Shown here one piece after another: positions 55,637 to 64,000 of a stretch of 64,000 nt of DNA. Numbering within the stretch: the first letter of the stretch is position 1; the number at the start of each line of letters is the position of its first letter. This DNA comes from Marinovum sp048263515 (GTDB lineage Bacteria; Pseudomonadota; Alphaproteobacteria; Rhodobacterales; Rhodobacteraceae): NCBI RefSeq assembly GCF_048263515.1, contig NZ_JBLXEC010000004.1:1-64000 (forward strand), written 5' to 3'. The notes below the pieces were generated by a model. That model worked only from the letters and a program-made list of their open reading frames with translations, was not told where the DNA came from and did not search any database. Both the position numbers and the translations under genes were made by a program.

Positions 55637-57655
55637 TCACGCCGCAGTTTCGTCGGCCTGCGCCTTGGCGCCCTTACCACCGAGATCGGGTGGCAGGGCA
55701 TCGCTGGCCAACGCCTCGATCATCGCATCGACCGCCGTCACCTCGGTGCGCTTTTCGCCAAGCCGGCGCACGGTCACCGTCCGTTCCTCGACCTCGCGCG
55801 CGCCGACGGCAAGGATCACCGGCACCTTGCCCAGCGAATGCTCGCGGACCTTGTAGTTGATCTTCTCGTTGCGGATGTCGGCCTCGGCACGCACGCCACG
55901 GGCCTGCAGTTCGGCCACGACCTCCTGCACATAGTCATCGGCGTCAGAGATAATCGAGGCCACGACAACCTGCCGCGGGGCCAGCCAGAAGGGCAGCTTG
56001 CCCTCCCAGTTCTCGATCAGGATGCCGATGAAGCGCTCGAAGGACCCGAGGCAGGCGCGGTGCAGCATGTAGGGCCGATGCTTGTCGCCATCGGCGCCGA
56101 TATAGCTGGCGCCCAGCCGTTCCGGCAGGTTGGGGTCGACCTGGAAGGTGCCGCATTGCCAGACCCGGCCGATCGCGTCGGTCAGGTAGAAGTCGAGCTT
56201 CGGCCCGTAAAACGCGCCATCGCCCGGCTCGAGCGTATAGTCGCGGCCCACCGCCTTGATCGCGTTTTCCAGCGCGCCTTCGACGTAATCCCAGGCCTCG
56301 TCGGTGCCGACACGCTTTTCGGGGCGGGTGGCGAACTTGATCTCGAACTTCGGGAAACCCAGCTCTTCGTAGACATTGGCGAGGAAGTCGATGAACTTGG
56401 CGCATTCCTCCTGGATTTGGTCCTCGGTGCAGAAGATATGCGCGTCGTCCTGGGTAAACCCACGGACCCGCATGATGCCATGCAGCGCGCCCGAGGGCTC
56501 GAACCGCGCGCAGGAGCCGAACTCGGCCAGCCGCAGCGGCAGGTCGCGATAGGATTTCAGACCCTGGTTGAACACCTGCACGTGGCAGGGGCAGTTCATC
56601 GGCTTGAGCGCGTTGATCCGGGTCTGCGCCTTGTTCTTGACGCCGGCGTCATCGTTCTCGCCATCGCGGCTTTCGTCGACCTCGACCACGAACATGTGGT
56701 GCTGGTACTTGTCCCAGTGGCCAGAGGCTTCCCAGAGCTTGCGGTCGACCACCTGCGGGGTGTTGATTTCTTTGTAGCCGCCGGCGCGCTGCTTGCGGCG
56801 CATGTAATCCTGCAGCTGGGTGTAGATGGTCCAGCCGTTCGGATGCCAGAAGACCTGGCCCGGGGCTTCCTCCTGCATGTGGAACAGGTCCATCTCGCGG
56901 CCCAGCTTGCGGTGATCGCGCTTTTCGGCCTCTTCGAGGAAGTTGAGGTATTTGCGCAGGTCTTCCTTGTTCTGGAAGCCGACACCGTAGATCCGCTGCA
57001 GCATCTGCCGCTTGCTGTCACCGCGCCAATAGGCCCCGGCGACGCTCATCAGCTTGAAGCCATCCGCCGGAACCTGCCCGGTGTGCTGGAGGTGCGGCCC
57101 GCGGCAGAGATCCTGCCAGTCGCCGTGCCAGTACATCCGCAGCGGCTCGTCGCCCGGAATGGCGTCGATCAACTCGACCTTGTAGGGCTCGCCGTTGTCC
57201 TCGTAGTGCTTGATCGCGCGTGGCCGGTCCCAGACCTCGGTGCGGACGGGATCACGCTTGTTGATGATCTCGCGCATCTTCTTTTCGATCTCGCCCAGGT
57301 CTTCGGGGGTGAAGGGCTCGGCGCGGTCGAAGTCGTAATACCAACCGTTTTCGATCACCGGGCCGATGGTGACCTTGACGTCGGGCCACAGCTCCTGCAC
57401 CGCGCGGGCCATGATATGCGCCAGGTCGTGGCGGATCAGCTCGAGCGCGGGGGCATCGTCCTTGAGCGTGTTGATGGCGATCTGCGCATCATGTTCGATG
57501 GGCCACTGCAGGTCCCAATGCTTGCCGTCGACGGTGGCCGAAACGGCCTTCTTGGCGAGCGATTTGGAAATGTCAGCAGCCACATCCGCAGGGGTGATGC
57601 CCGCGGGAAATTCGCGTGCATTGCCATCGGGGAAAGTCAGGGAGATTTGAGCCAT
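55637..57655 (-). CDS. thrS: Threonyl-tRNA synthetase
   Basis: 672 residues. N-terminal TGS domain (MAQISLTFPDGNAREFPAG), editing domain with His76 and His80 (HDLAHIMARA) and CRGPHLQHTG, catalytic class II core with MNCPCHVQVF (zinc Cys) and FEPSGALHGIMRVRGFTQDD, then the anticodon-binding domain. The length is somewhat long because of a C-terminal tail (LGGKGAKAQADETAA). AGGAGG ribosome site. Divergent from the MFS gene. Confidence 0.96.
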   Translation of the reverse strand: MAQISLTFPDGNAREFPAGITPADVAADISKSLAKKAVSATVDGKHWDLQWPIEHDAQIAINTLKDDAPALELIRHDLAHIMARAVQELWPDVKVTIGPVIENGWYYDFDRAEPFTPEDLGEIEKKMREIINKRDPVRTEVWDRPRAIKHYEDNGEPYKVELIDAIPGDEPLRMYWHGDWQDLCRGPHLQHTGQVPADGFKLMSVAGAYWRGDSKRQMLQRIYGVGFQNKEDLRKYLNFLEEAEKRDHRKLGREMDLFHMQEEAPGQVFWHPNGWTIYTQLQDYMRRKQRAGGYKEINTPQVVDRKLWEASGHWDKYQHHMFVVEVDESRDGENDDAGVKNKAQTRINALKPMNCPCHVQVFNQGLKSYRDLPLRLAEFGSCARFEPSGALHGIMRVRGFTQDDAHIFCTEDQIQEECAKFIDFLANVYEELGFPKFEIKFATRPEKRVGTDEAWDYVEGALENAIKAVGRDYTLEPGDGAFYGPKLDFYLTDAIGRVWQCGTFQVDPNLPERLGASYIGADGDKHRPYMLHRACLGSFERFIGILIENWEGKLPFWLAPRQVVVASIISDADDYVQEVVAELQARGVRAEADIRNEKINYKVREHSLGKVPVILAVGAREVEERTVTVRRLGEKRTEVTAVDAMIEALASDALPPDLGGKGAKAQADETAA

Positions 57656-57792
57656 TCAAAGCCTCCTCGTCGGTTTGGCGCCTACAAAACGCCCGGTTGC
57701 GGGTATGTGGTGGCGGCGATTTGACCCGACGGGGGCCGCATGTCAAGGCCGCAGCCCCGGCAATTTGATCCCTGCGCGGCCTACGCTACAAC

Positions 57793-59061
57793 ATGCAGGC
57801 ACAGCAACATGCCGGGGGCAGGCCGATCGCCGATCAACTCTTTCACCGCATCTCCGGCGAGCAGACCGCGCCGCAAGAGGCCCGCAACGGGCTGCGCCAC
57901 ATCCTGGCGCTGACCGCGAGCAAACTGTCAGACGGGCTGATCGACCCCAAGCTGATCCTGTCCTGGCTGCTCACTTCGCTGGGAGCGCCGGCGGTGCTGG
58001 TAGGGCTTCTGGTGCCGATCCGCGAGGCGGGGGCGCTTCTGCCGCAGATCCTGCTGTCGGGCTGGTTGCGCCAGCTCAGGTACCGCAAACGCTTCTGGGC
58101 GGCAGGTGCCGTGGGGCAGGGCGTCTCGGCCGGGCTGATCGTTCTGGCGGCGCTCTTGCTCACCGGCTGGGCGGCGGGGCTGGCGATCTGCGCCGCGCTG
58201 GCGGCGCTGGCGCTGTCGCGCGCGGCCTGTTCGGTCAGCTACAAGGACGTGCTGGGCAAGACCATCGCCAAGTCGCGTCGCGGGTCGGTCACCGGCGCCG
58301 CGGGCAGCGTCTCGGCAGCCGGGGTGATCGGCCTCGGGCTGCTGCTGGTGACCGGCGTCTTGCGCAGCGAGGTCGCTGTTGTCATGGCCATCGCGCTGGC
58401 GGCCTGTCTCTGGCTCGCCGCGGCGGCGGTGATGCTGCGGCTGGAGGAAGAGCCCAGCGACGCCGAAGACACCGCCCGCCCGGACCTCTCACCGCTCTGG
58501 CAGGACCGACAGCTGCAGCTCTTCATCCTTGTCCGGGGCCTGCTGGTGCCGACCGCCCTGGCGCCGCCCTACTTCGTCCTGCTGGCCGCCCGCGAAGGCA
58601 GCCTGAAGCTCGAAGGCCTGGGCGTGCTGGTGCTGGTCTCGGCCCTGGCCTCCTTCGTCAGTTCCTACGTCTGGGGGCGTCTCGCCGACCGGTCGAGCCG
58701 CAAGGTGCTGATGCTGACCGGCCTTCTCGGCGCGGCCTCGATGCTGGGGGCGGTTGGCGCGGTCTGGCTCGGGCTGGCGCAGACGGTTTGGGCTCTCCCG
58801 GCCACGCTCTTTGTGTTGATGCTGGCCTATCACGGTGTCAGGCAAGGCCGGTCGATTTACCTCGTCGACATGTCGCCGCCAGAGCACCGGGCCACCTATG
58901 CCGCACTCGCCAATACCGCTATCGGCACGCTGCTGCTGGTCGCTGGCGGGCTTGGCGGGCTGGCGGCGCTGATTGGCCCCTCGGCGGCACTCTTCGCCTT
59001 CGCGGTGCTCTGCCTCGGCGCCAGCGTCGCGGCGCTCTGGCTCAGGGAAGTCGAGCAATAG
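57793..59061 (+). CDS. MFS transporter
   Basis: 422 residues, roughly a dozen hydrophobic segments (for example LILSWLLTSLGAPAVLVGLL and the loop motif GRLADRSSRKVLM between segments, the family's signature at 2-3 or 8-9). Substrate unknown. 66 bp before a separate hydrolase gene on the same strand. The leading residues MQAQQHAGGRPIADQ form a soluble N-terminal tail. Confidence 0.83.
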   Translation: MQAQQHAGGRPIADQLFHRISGEQTAPQEARNGLRHILALTASKLSDGLIDPKLILSWLLTSLGAPAVLVGLLVPIREAGALLPQILLSGWLRQLRYRKRFWAAGAVGQGVSAGLIVLAALLLTGWAAGLAICAALAALALSRAACSVSYKDVLGKTIAKSRRGSVTGAAGSVSAAGVIGLGLLLVTGVLRSEVAVVMAIALAACLWLAAAAVMLRLEEEPSDAEDTARPDLSPLWQDRQLQLFILVRGLLVPTALAPPYFVLLAAREGSLKLEGLGVLVLVSALASFVSSYVWGRLADRSSRKVLMLTGLLGAASMLGAVGAVWLGLAQTVWALPATLFVLMLAYHGVRQGRSIYLVDMSPPEHRATYAALANTAIGTLLLVAGGLGGLAALIGPSAALFAFAVLCLGASVAALWLREVEQ

Positions 59062-59126
59062 GGCGTTGCCCTCGGCCCGGCGCTGTGGCCAATATCGCCG
59101 CGACAGAGACCAGACCGGAGCCCCGC

Positions 59127-59876
59127 ATGACCGCGCCGCAGACCCTGACCACCGCGCAGAACCGCCAGATCGCCTTTTACAAGACCGAGGGCGCGGGGTC
59201 GACCGTGGTTTTCCTAGGCGGCTTCAAATCCGACATGGCCGGGACCAAGGCGGTCTGGCTCGAGGACTGGTGCCGCGCCAGGGGCCGGGCCTTCCTGCGC
59301 TTCGACTATTCCGGCCATGGGGTCAGCTCGGGCCGGTTCGAGGACGGCTGCATCGGCGACTGGGCCGAGGATGCCGAGGCGGTGATCACTGCCACCTGCG
59401 ACAGGCCGCTGGTGCTGGTGGGCTCGTCCATGGGCGGCTGGATTTCGCTGCTGCTGACCCGGCGGCTTGAGACCATCGCCGGCCTCGTCACTATCGCCGC
59501 CGCGCCGGATTTCACCGAGGACGGCTATTGGGCCAGCTTCGACGAGGCCCAGCGCAGGCAGGTGATGGAACAGGGCTATTTCGACGCGCCCTCGGATTAC
59601 GGCGATCCCTATCGCATCACCCGCCGGCTGATCGAGGACGGCCGCAACCAGCTGGTGCTGCGCAGCCCGCTGGCGCTGCCTTTCCCGGTGCGGTGCCTGC
59701 AGGGCACCGAGGACAAGGCGGTGAGCCGCGAGACCGCGCTGCGCCTGCTCGACCATGCCGAAAGCCCCGACCTGGCGCTGACCTTGCTCAAGGGCGCCGA
59801 CCACAGTTTTTCTTCGCCGGACTGCCTGCCGCTGATCGCGCGCGCCATTGAAGAGGTGAGCGGCGCCCGGGAATGA
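59127..59876 (+). CDS. Alpha/beta hydrolase
   Basis: 249 residues from MTAPQTLTTAQNRQIAF; a longer open frame upstream is not coding. Nucleophile elbow VGSSMGGW (Ser101), oxyanion strand FLGGFKSDM, and a C-terminal His in KGADHSFSS. Similar to cytosolic serine esterases of the ABHD10 type; substrate unknown. The stop overlaps the start of the next gene (ATGA), which suggests coupling with the phosphoesterase. Confidence 0.85.
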   Translation: MTAPQTLTTAQNRQIAFYKTEGAGSTVVFLGGFKSDMAGTKAVWLEDWCRARGRAFLRFDYSGHGVSSGRFEDGCIGDWAEDAEAVITATCDRPLVLVGSSMGGWISLLLTRRLETIAGLVTIAAAPDFTEDGYWASFDEAQRRQVMEQGYFDAPSDYGDPYRITRRLIEDGRNQLVLRSPLALPFPVRCLQGTEDKAVSRETALRLLDHAESPDLALTLLKGADHSFSSPDCLPLIARAIEEVSGARE

Positions 59877-60652
59877 CGCGCCTCATCGTGTTGACGGACC
59901 TGCACTACACCGCCACCGCGCCGGAAACCGGCCCGGACCCCGACACACGCCTTGCCGCTGCACTGGATCATGCGCTGGCCTGTGTGCCGGATGCGGCGCT
60001 GATCGTGATTACCGGCGATCTGACCGACAAGGGCGATGCCGCATCCTACGCCCGGCTGCGCGCAAGGCTCGCCGGCCTGCCGGTGCCGGTGCAACTGATG
60101 ATCGGCAACCACGATCACCGCGAAAATTTCCTCGCGGCCTTTCCCGACACGCCTTGCGACGCCGACGGTTTCGTCCAGAGCTACCGCGATCTCGGCGACA
60201 CCCGGCTGGTCTTTCTCGATACGCTCTTTGCGCCGCCCTACGAATACCCCGCCAGCCATTGCGGCTGGCTCTGCGACAGTTGCATGGCCTGGCTCGACGG
60301 CGTGCTTTCCGAGGCGCCCGGCCGGGTGGTGATCTTCCTGCATCATCCGCCGCATGAGACCGGCTTTCGTGCCATGGACTATCTGCGGCTGCGCAATGGT
60401 GCGGCCTTTCATGACCTGATCGGGCGCCATGGCAATGTCGCGCTGACCGTCTCGGGCCACGTCCACCGCAACATCTCGGGCGCCCATCGCGGCACGCCGT
60501 TTGCGGTCTTCAAGAGTCCGATGCGGCAGATGCCGCTGGATTTCGAGACGCTGGATTTCCACGCCGAATGCGACGATCCGCCGGGCTTCGGCATCCTCAC
60601 GCTGACGCTCGATGCGGTGCAGGTGCAGACCGAGGACGTGCCGTTGAAGTGA
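59873..60652 (+). CDS. Metallophosphoesterase (CpdA-like)
   Basis: 259 residues. Two-metal phosphoesterase motifs: DLH (9-11), GDLTDKG (48-54), GNHDHR (78-83), HHPPHE and GHVHRN. The pattern matches class III cyclic-nucleotide phosphodiesterases such as CpdA, but activity on cAMP is not shown by sequence alone. Coupled to the hydrolase gene by a 4-bp overlap. Confidence 0.85.
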   Translation: MTRLIVLTDLHYTATAPETGPDPDTRLAAALDHALACVPDAALIVITGDLTDKGDAASYARLRARLAGLPVPVQLMIGNHDHRENFLAAFPDTPCDADGFVQSYRDLGDTRLVFLDTLFAPPYEYPASHCGWLCDSCMAWLDGVLSEAPGRVVIFLHHPPHETGFRAMDYLRLRNGAAFHDLIGRHGNVALTVSGHVHRNISGAHRGTPFAVFKSPMRQMPLDFETLDFHAECDDPPGFGILTLTLDAVQVQTEDVPLK

Positions 60653-60655
60653 GCC

Positions 60656-61054
60656 TTAGACCCCGATCTCGGGGCCGAGGCACATCATCGGCTCCTTGTT
60701 CTGCGTCGCCTCGTAGAGCTCGGTGCCTTCGGGGTCGTCCTCGAAGCGGGCGATCAGCCGGCCCTGGCTGCCGCGGCGAAAGCTCCAGCACTGCGGCGAG
60801 GTGCTGTCTTCGTAGACAAAGCAGATCATGCCGCGGGCGTCCTCGTACCATTCGCCGTCACGGCAGCGGCCATCCAGAAACGACCAGCGAACGCGGCGAC
60901 CGTCGAGGTATTCCTCGACCCCGTATTCGCGGCCGTTCGAGCCGTAATAGAGTGTCTTGCCAGTGGTATAGGCCTCGAATTCCGCCGCCGACATCTCGGC
61001 CAGCGCCGGGGTGGCGAAAGTGAGCGACAGGGCGAGCAGAAGGTGTTTCATCAT
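60656..61054 (-). CDS. Secreted protein of unknown function
   Basis: 132 residues from MMKHLLLALSLTFATPALA (signal peptide). Mature part has cysteines in RCRDGEWY, MICFVYED, QCWSFRRG and MMCLGPE, and repeated Trp and Tyr. I recall similar short secreted proteins in Rhodobacteraceae but no function. Convergent with the phosphoesterase, which ends 3 bp away. Confidence 0.62.
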   Translation of the reverse strand: MMKHLLLALSLTFATPALAEMSAAEFEAYTTGKTLYYGSNGREYGVEEYLDGRRVRWSFLDGRCRDGEWYEDARGMICFVYEDSTSPQCWSFRRGSQGRLIARFEDDPEGTELYEATQNKEPMMCLGPEIGV

Positions 61055-61091
61055 GGCGCCAATCTGACAGGAGCGGGTGCAGCGGGGCAAG

Positions 61092-62150
61092 TCACAATCC
61101 TGCGCGGGGGCGCTGCCAAGGGGCGGCCAGCGGGTCCATGATCGCGCGCCATTTCGCCGGCCAGAGCGCGATCAGCGCCATCACCGGCAGCGAATGCGGC
61201 AGGGTGGGCATGGCGTCCTCGTCCAGCCGCAACCCGGGAAAGGCGACGCCGGGGCGGGTGTGGTGATCGGAATGTCGCGGCGCGTTCAGCATCAGCGCCG
61301 ACGAGGCCGCGTGCGGTGTGTTCCAGCTGTGCTGCGGGCCGCAGGGCTCTGGCCGGCCTTTGTCGGTCATGGCGCGCGGCAAGCCGTAGTGCTGGACGTA
61401 ATCGGTAATCATAAGCTGGCTCTGCACGTAGGCCGCCAGCCCGATGTGGGCGATAACCCCCGGCAGCCCGGCCAGCGCCAGCGACCCCGCCACTGTGGCG
61501 AGGCTGACCAGCGCATAGACCACATAGGGATGCAGCCCCCGCTTGCCGGTGCGGCTGCGGCGCGCGCTCTCGGCGTCCCGTCCGGCGCGGTATTCGCCGC
61601 GCCAGACCCGCCAGAGATAGCGGTAGAAGCTCTCGCGCCCGCGCGGCGAGTTGGGGTCCTTTGCGGTGCCCACATGCACGTGATGCACCAGCGGATGGGC
61701 CGAGGCATGGTGGCCATAGAGCACCGAAGCATAGACCAGCACCCCCAGCCGCCGCAGCCTGCGGTCGGCGCGGTGGATGAGCTCATGCGCGTTGGAATTG
61801 CTGACCTGGCCAAGGAACAGCCCGAAGGCAAAGAACCCGGCAATCCGCTCCAGCACCGTCGCGCCGGTCTGGCCCGCCACCAGCCAGACCGCCATCCCCA
61901 GCAGCGGCAGATGCACCAGCCCCAGCGCCGCCGAAAGCACGGTGCCGGCGGGAAACTCGGCCCCCGGATCGCCGGGCGCGGCCAGGGCGCGCAGATGGTC
62001 GAGCGCAAAGACCAGCAGCGTCAGCCAGGCCAGCGCCGCCCATATCCAGACACCCCCCCAGATACCCGCCGCAACAAGCAGCAGGACAGGCGCAAAAGTG
62101 GCAGCGGCAAAGCGGGTCACGCGGGTTTCCTTCGGTTGTGTGACGTCCAT
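61092..62150 (-). CDS. AlkB-like membrane di-iron oxygenase
   Basis: 352 residues from MDVTQPKETRV; no clear ribosome site at this or the longer start at 62207, so the start is uncertain. Several membrane segments and the histidine clusters of the alkane hydroxylase/fatty-acid desaturase superfamily: NAHELIHRAD, HASAHPLVHHVHVG and NAPRHSDHHTRP. Family members hydroxylate terminal alkyl groups; rubredoxin partners are not in this window. Could also be a related hydroxylase. Confidence 0.82.
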   Translation of the reverse strand: MDVTQPKETRVTRFAAATFAPVLLLVAAGIWGGVWIWAALAWLTLLVFALDHLRALAAPGDPGAEFPAGTVLSAALGLVHLPLLGMAVWLVAGQTGATVLERIAGFFAFGLFLGQVSNSNAHELIHRADRRLRRLGVLVYASVLYGHHASAHPLVHHVHVGTAKDPNSPRGRESFYRYLWRVWRGEYRAGRDAESARRSRTGKRGLHPYVVYALVSLATVAGSLALAGLPGVIAHIGLAAYVQSQLMITDYVQHYGLPRAMTDKGRPEPCGPQHSWNTPHAASSALMLNAPRHSDHHTRPGVAFPGLRLDEDAMPTLPHSLPVMALIALWPAKWRAIMDPLAAPWQRPRAGL

Positions 62151-62294
62151 AGATGAAGATTTGGTTTCCGATAGGACAATTGAGGGAATTTTCGCGGCAA
62201 ATGGCAACGCGAAAGGCGGGCGAGAGGTCGCATTTGACCTCGCACGGCGCGCCGGGGCTTTCTATGGTCGCGGCAAGTCAGGGAAGGAAACGTG

Positions 62295-63980
62295 ATGGCA
62301 CTCGACGAACGCAAGGGCGTCTGGAAATCCGGCCGCGGCAAGGGGCGGCGCACGCCCAAGGGCCGGCAGTTCGAGGATCAGGCGCTGGCCGAGGTTCAGG
62401 CGCTGCTGGGTGACCGGCCACGGCGGCGCGACCTGCTGATCGAGTTCCTGCACCTGATCCAGGACACTTATGGCCACCTCGCGGCGCGCCACCTGCGGGC
62501 GCTCTGCGAAGAGATGAAGCTTCCAATGGCCGAGGTCTGGGAGGTGGCGACCTTCTATGCCCATTTCGATCCGCTGCGCGAGGACGACACCCCGCCGCCG
62601 GCGCTGACCATCCGGGTCTGCGATTCGCTGTCCTGCGAACTGGCAGGCGCGGAGGCGCTGCGCGCTGCTCTGGAAGACGGGCTGGACCCCTCGGAGGTGC
62701 GCGTGCTGCGCGCGCCCTGCATGGGCCGTTGCGACACCGCGCCGGTGCTGGAACTGGGCCATCACCACGTCGATTTTGCCGATGTCGACAAGGTCAAGGC
62801 AGCGATTGCCTCTGGCGAGACCCATGCACATATCCCGGATTATCAAGGGTTTGCGGACTATCGTGAAGGTGGCGGTTACCAGACCCTGACCGAACTGCGC
62901 CGCTCTGGCGACTGGGAGGCGGTGCAGGACAAGGTGCTGGCGTCGGGCCTGCGCGGGCTCGGCGGCGCGGGTTTTCCGTCCGGCAAGAAATGGGGCTTCG
63001 TGCGGGCCAACCCGGGGCCGCGCTACCTTGCCGTCAATGGCGACGAGGGCGAGCCCGGAACCTTCAAGGACCGCTTCTACCTCGAGCGGGAACCGCATGT
63101 TTTCCTTGAGGGAATGCTGATCGCCGCCTGGGCGGTCGAGGCCGAGACCTGCTTCATCTACTTGCGCGACGAATACCCGTCGGTGCTGGAGATCCTCCGC
63201 CGCGAGATCGCCGCGCTGGAAGAGGCCGGCATCGTCGAGCCGGGCTATATCGACCTGCGCCGCGGCGCCGGCGCCTATATCTGCGGCGAAGAAAGCGCGA
63301 TGATCGAGTCGATCGAGGGCAAACGCGGTTTGCCGCGCCACCGGCCGCCCTATGTGGCGCAGGTCGGCATCTTCGATCGGCCGACGCTGGTCCACAACGT
63401 CGAGACGCTTCATTGGGTCGCGCGGGTCTGTCGCGAGGGGCCGGAAATCCTGTCGAGCGTCGAGAAGAACGGCCGCAAGGGGCTGCGCTCCTACTCGGTG
63501 TCAGGACGGGTGAAAAAGCCCGGCGTTCACCTGCTGCCGGCGGGCTCGACCATCCTCGATGTCATCGCGGCGGCGGGCGGCATGAGCGACGGTCATGTCT
63601 TCAAGGCCTACCAGCCGGGCGGGCCGTCCTCGGGCCTGCTACCGGCCTCGATGGACGACATCCCGCTCGATTTCGACACCCTGCAGCCGCATGGCAGCTT
63701 TATCGGCTCGGCGGCGGTGGTGGTGCTGTCGGAGCAGGACAGGGCGCGCGATGCGGCGCTCAACATGCTGCGGTTTTTCGAAGACGAGAGTTGCGGGCAA
63801 TGCACGCCCTGCCGGGTGGGCTGCGAAAAGGCGGTCAAGCTGATGCAGGCGGAGCAGTGGGACCAGGGGCTGCTGGAAGAGGTCAGCCAAGCGATGGCCG
63901 ATGCCTCGATCTGCGGGCTGGGGCAGGCGGCGCCGAACCCGATCCGTCTGGTGATGAAGCACTTTCCGGACGAAATCTGA
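62295..63980 (+). CDS. NuoE-NuoF fusion, NAD-linked formate dehydrogenase beta subunit
   Basis: 561 residues from the ATG at 62295 (AAGGA 6 nt upstream; a GTG one codon earlier is less favoured). The first 180 residues are NuoE-like with a [2Fe-2S] site (Cys109, Cys114, Cys142, Cys146). The rest is NuoF-like: FMN and NAD site GLGGAGFPSGKKW, then GDEGEPGTFKDR, an SLBB part, and a [4Fe-4S] site (Cys500, Cys503, Cys506, Cys540). Such a fusion is typical of soluble NAD-dependent formate dehydrogenases. The catalytic subunit would lie beyond the right edge. Confidence 0.82.
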   Translation: MALDERKGVWKSGRGKGRRTPKGRQFEDQALAEVQALLGDRPRRRDLLIEFLHLIQDTYGHLAARHLRALCEEMKLPMAEVWEVATFYAHFDPLREDDTPPPALTIRVCDSLSCELAGAEALRAALEDGLDPSEVRVLRAPCMGRCDTAPVLELGHHHVDFADVDKVKAAIASGETHAHIPDYQGFADYREGGGYQTLTELRRSGDWEAVQDKVLASGLRGLGGAGFPSGKKWGFVRANPGPRYLAVNGDEGEPGTFKDRFYLEREPHVFLEGMLIAAWAVEAETCFIYLRDEYPSVLEILRREIAALEEAGIVEPGYIDLRRGAGAYICGEESAMIESIEGKRGLPRHRPPYVAQVGIFDRPTLVHNVETLHWVARVCREGPEILSSVEKNGRKGLRSYSVSGRVKKPGVHLLPAGSTILDVIAAAGGMSDGHVFKAYQPGGPSSGLLPASMDDIPLDFDTLQPHGSFIGSAAVVVLSEQDRARDAALNMLRFFEDESCGQCTPCRVGCEKAVKLMQAEQWDQGLLEEVSQAMADASICGLGQAAPNPIRLVMKHFPDEI

Positions 63981-64000
63981 GCGGGGCGTGAGGGGCGCTG

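Noticed and set aside
55553..57724. A 723-codon plus-strand frame opposite thrS
   Set aside because: Shadow of thrS, rich in Gln, Arg and Leu in the way typical of antisense GC-rich frames.

Overview
The base composition is GC-rich, and the gene families (class II fructose-bisphosphatase GlpX, MeaB, MetR-like LysR next to metF, a CspA-type protein, DUF1194 and DUF3108 proteins) point to an alphaproteobacterium of the Rhodobacteraceae, probably the Roseobacter group. Most of the window is chromosomal core with short accessory blocks.

Layout. 1-3780 is the worn end of a genomic island beside a tRNA-Glu gene: an IS21-like end, the C-terminal piece of a tyrosine integrase, an orphan hybrid histidine kinase with a degenerate receiver protein, and a second copy of the integrase tail. 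4106-20384 is core: recJ, an isochorismatase-family hydrolase, glpX, hom, a TetR regulator with a clear operator, hrpB, meaB, rpmB, parE and an NAD-dependent epimerase. A phd-doc toxin-antitoxin pair follows (20390-21015).

21084-36507 is the most unusual block. Ten contiguous genes encode two caspase-like (C14) proteases, a PPC-like secreted protein, an HtrA-like PDZ protease, an OmpR-type regulator with its sensor kinase, a patatin lipoprotein, a chymotrypsin-fold protease with a visible zymogen cleavage site, a secreted helical-repeat protein and a CHAT-domain protease. All except the regulator and sensor carry export signals, so the block looks like an extracytoplasmic protease and lipase system under its own two-component control. 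I do not recognise it as a described system.

36930-42641 is the pyruvate dehydrogenase operon (aceE, aceF, lpdA), preceded by two palindromes with the same core. Then come metF and metR (divergent), a cold-shock gene, an ArsC-like protein, a Nudix hydrolase, dnaG and rpoD. 52745-55314 is a four-gene bufferin-type operon (DUF2282 peptide, MNIO/DUF692 enzyme, DUF2063 partner, DoxX membrane protein), a RiPP family linked to copper. The window ends with thrS, an MFS transporter, an alpha/beta hydrolase, a metallophosphoesterase, an AlkB-like membrane oxygenase and a NuoE-NuoF fusion protein likely to belong to an NAD-dependent formate dehydrogenase.

A structured intergenic repeat of about 160-190 bp occurs three times, in the gaps at the 3' ends of parE, lpdA and rpoD. 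No rRNA genes and no CRISPR array were seen.
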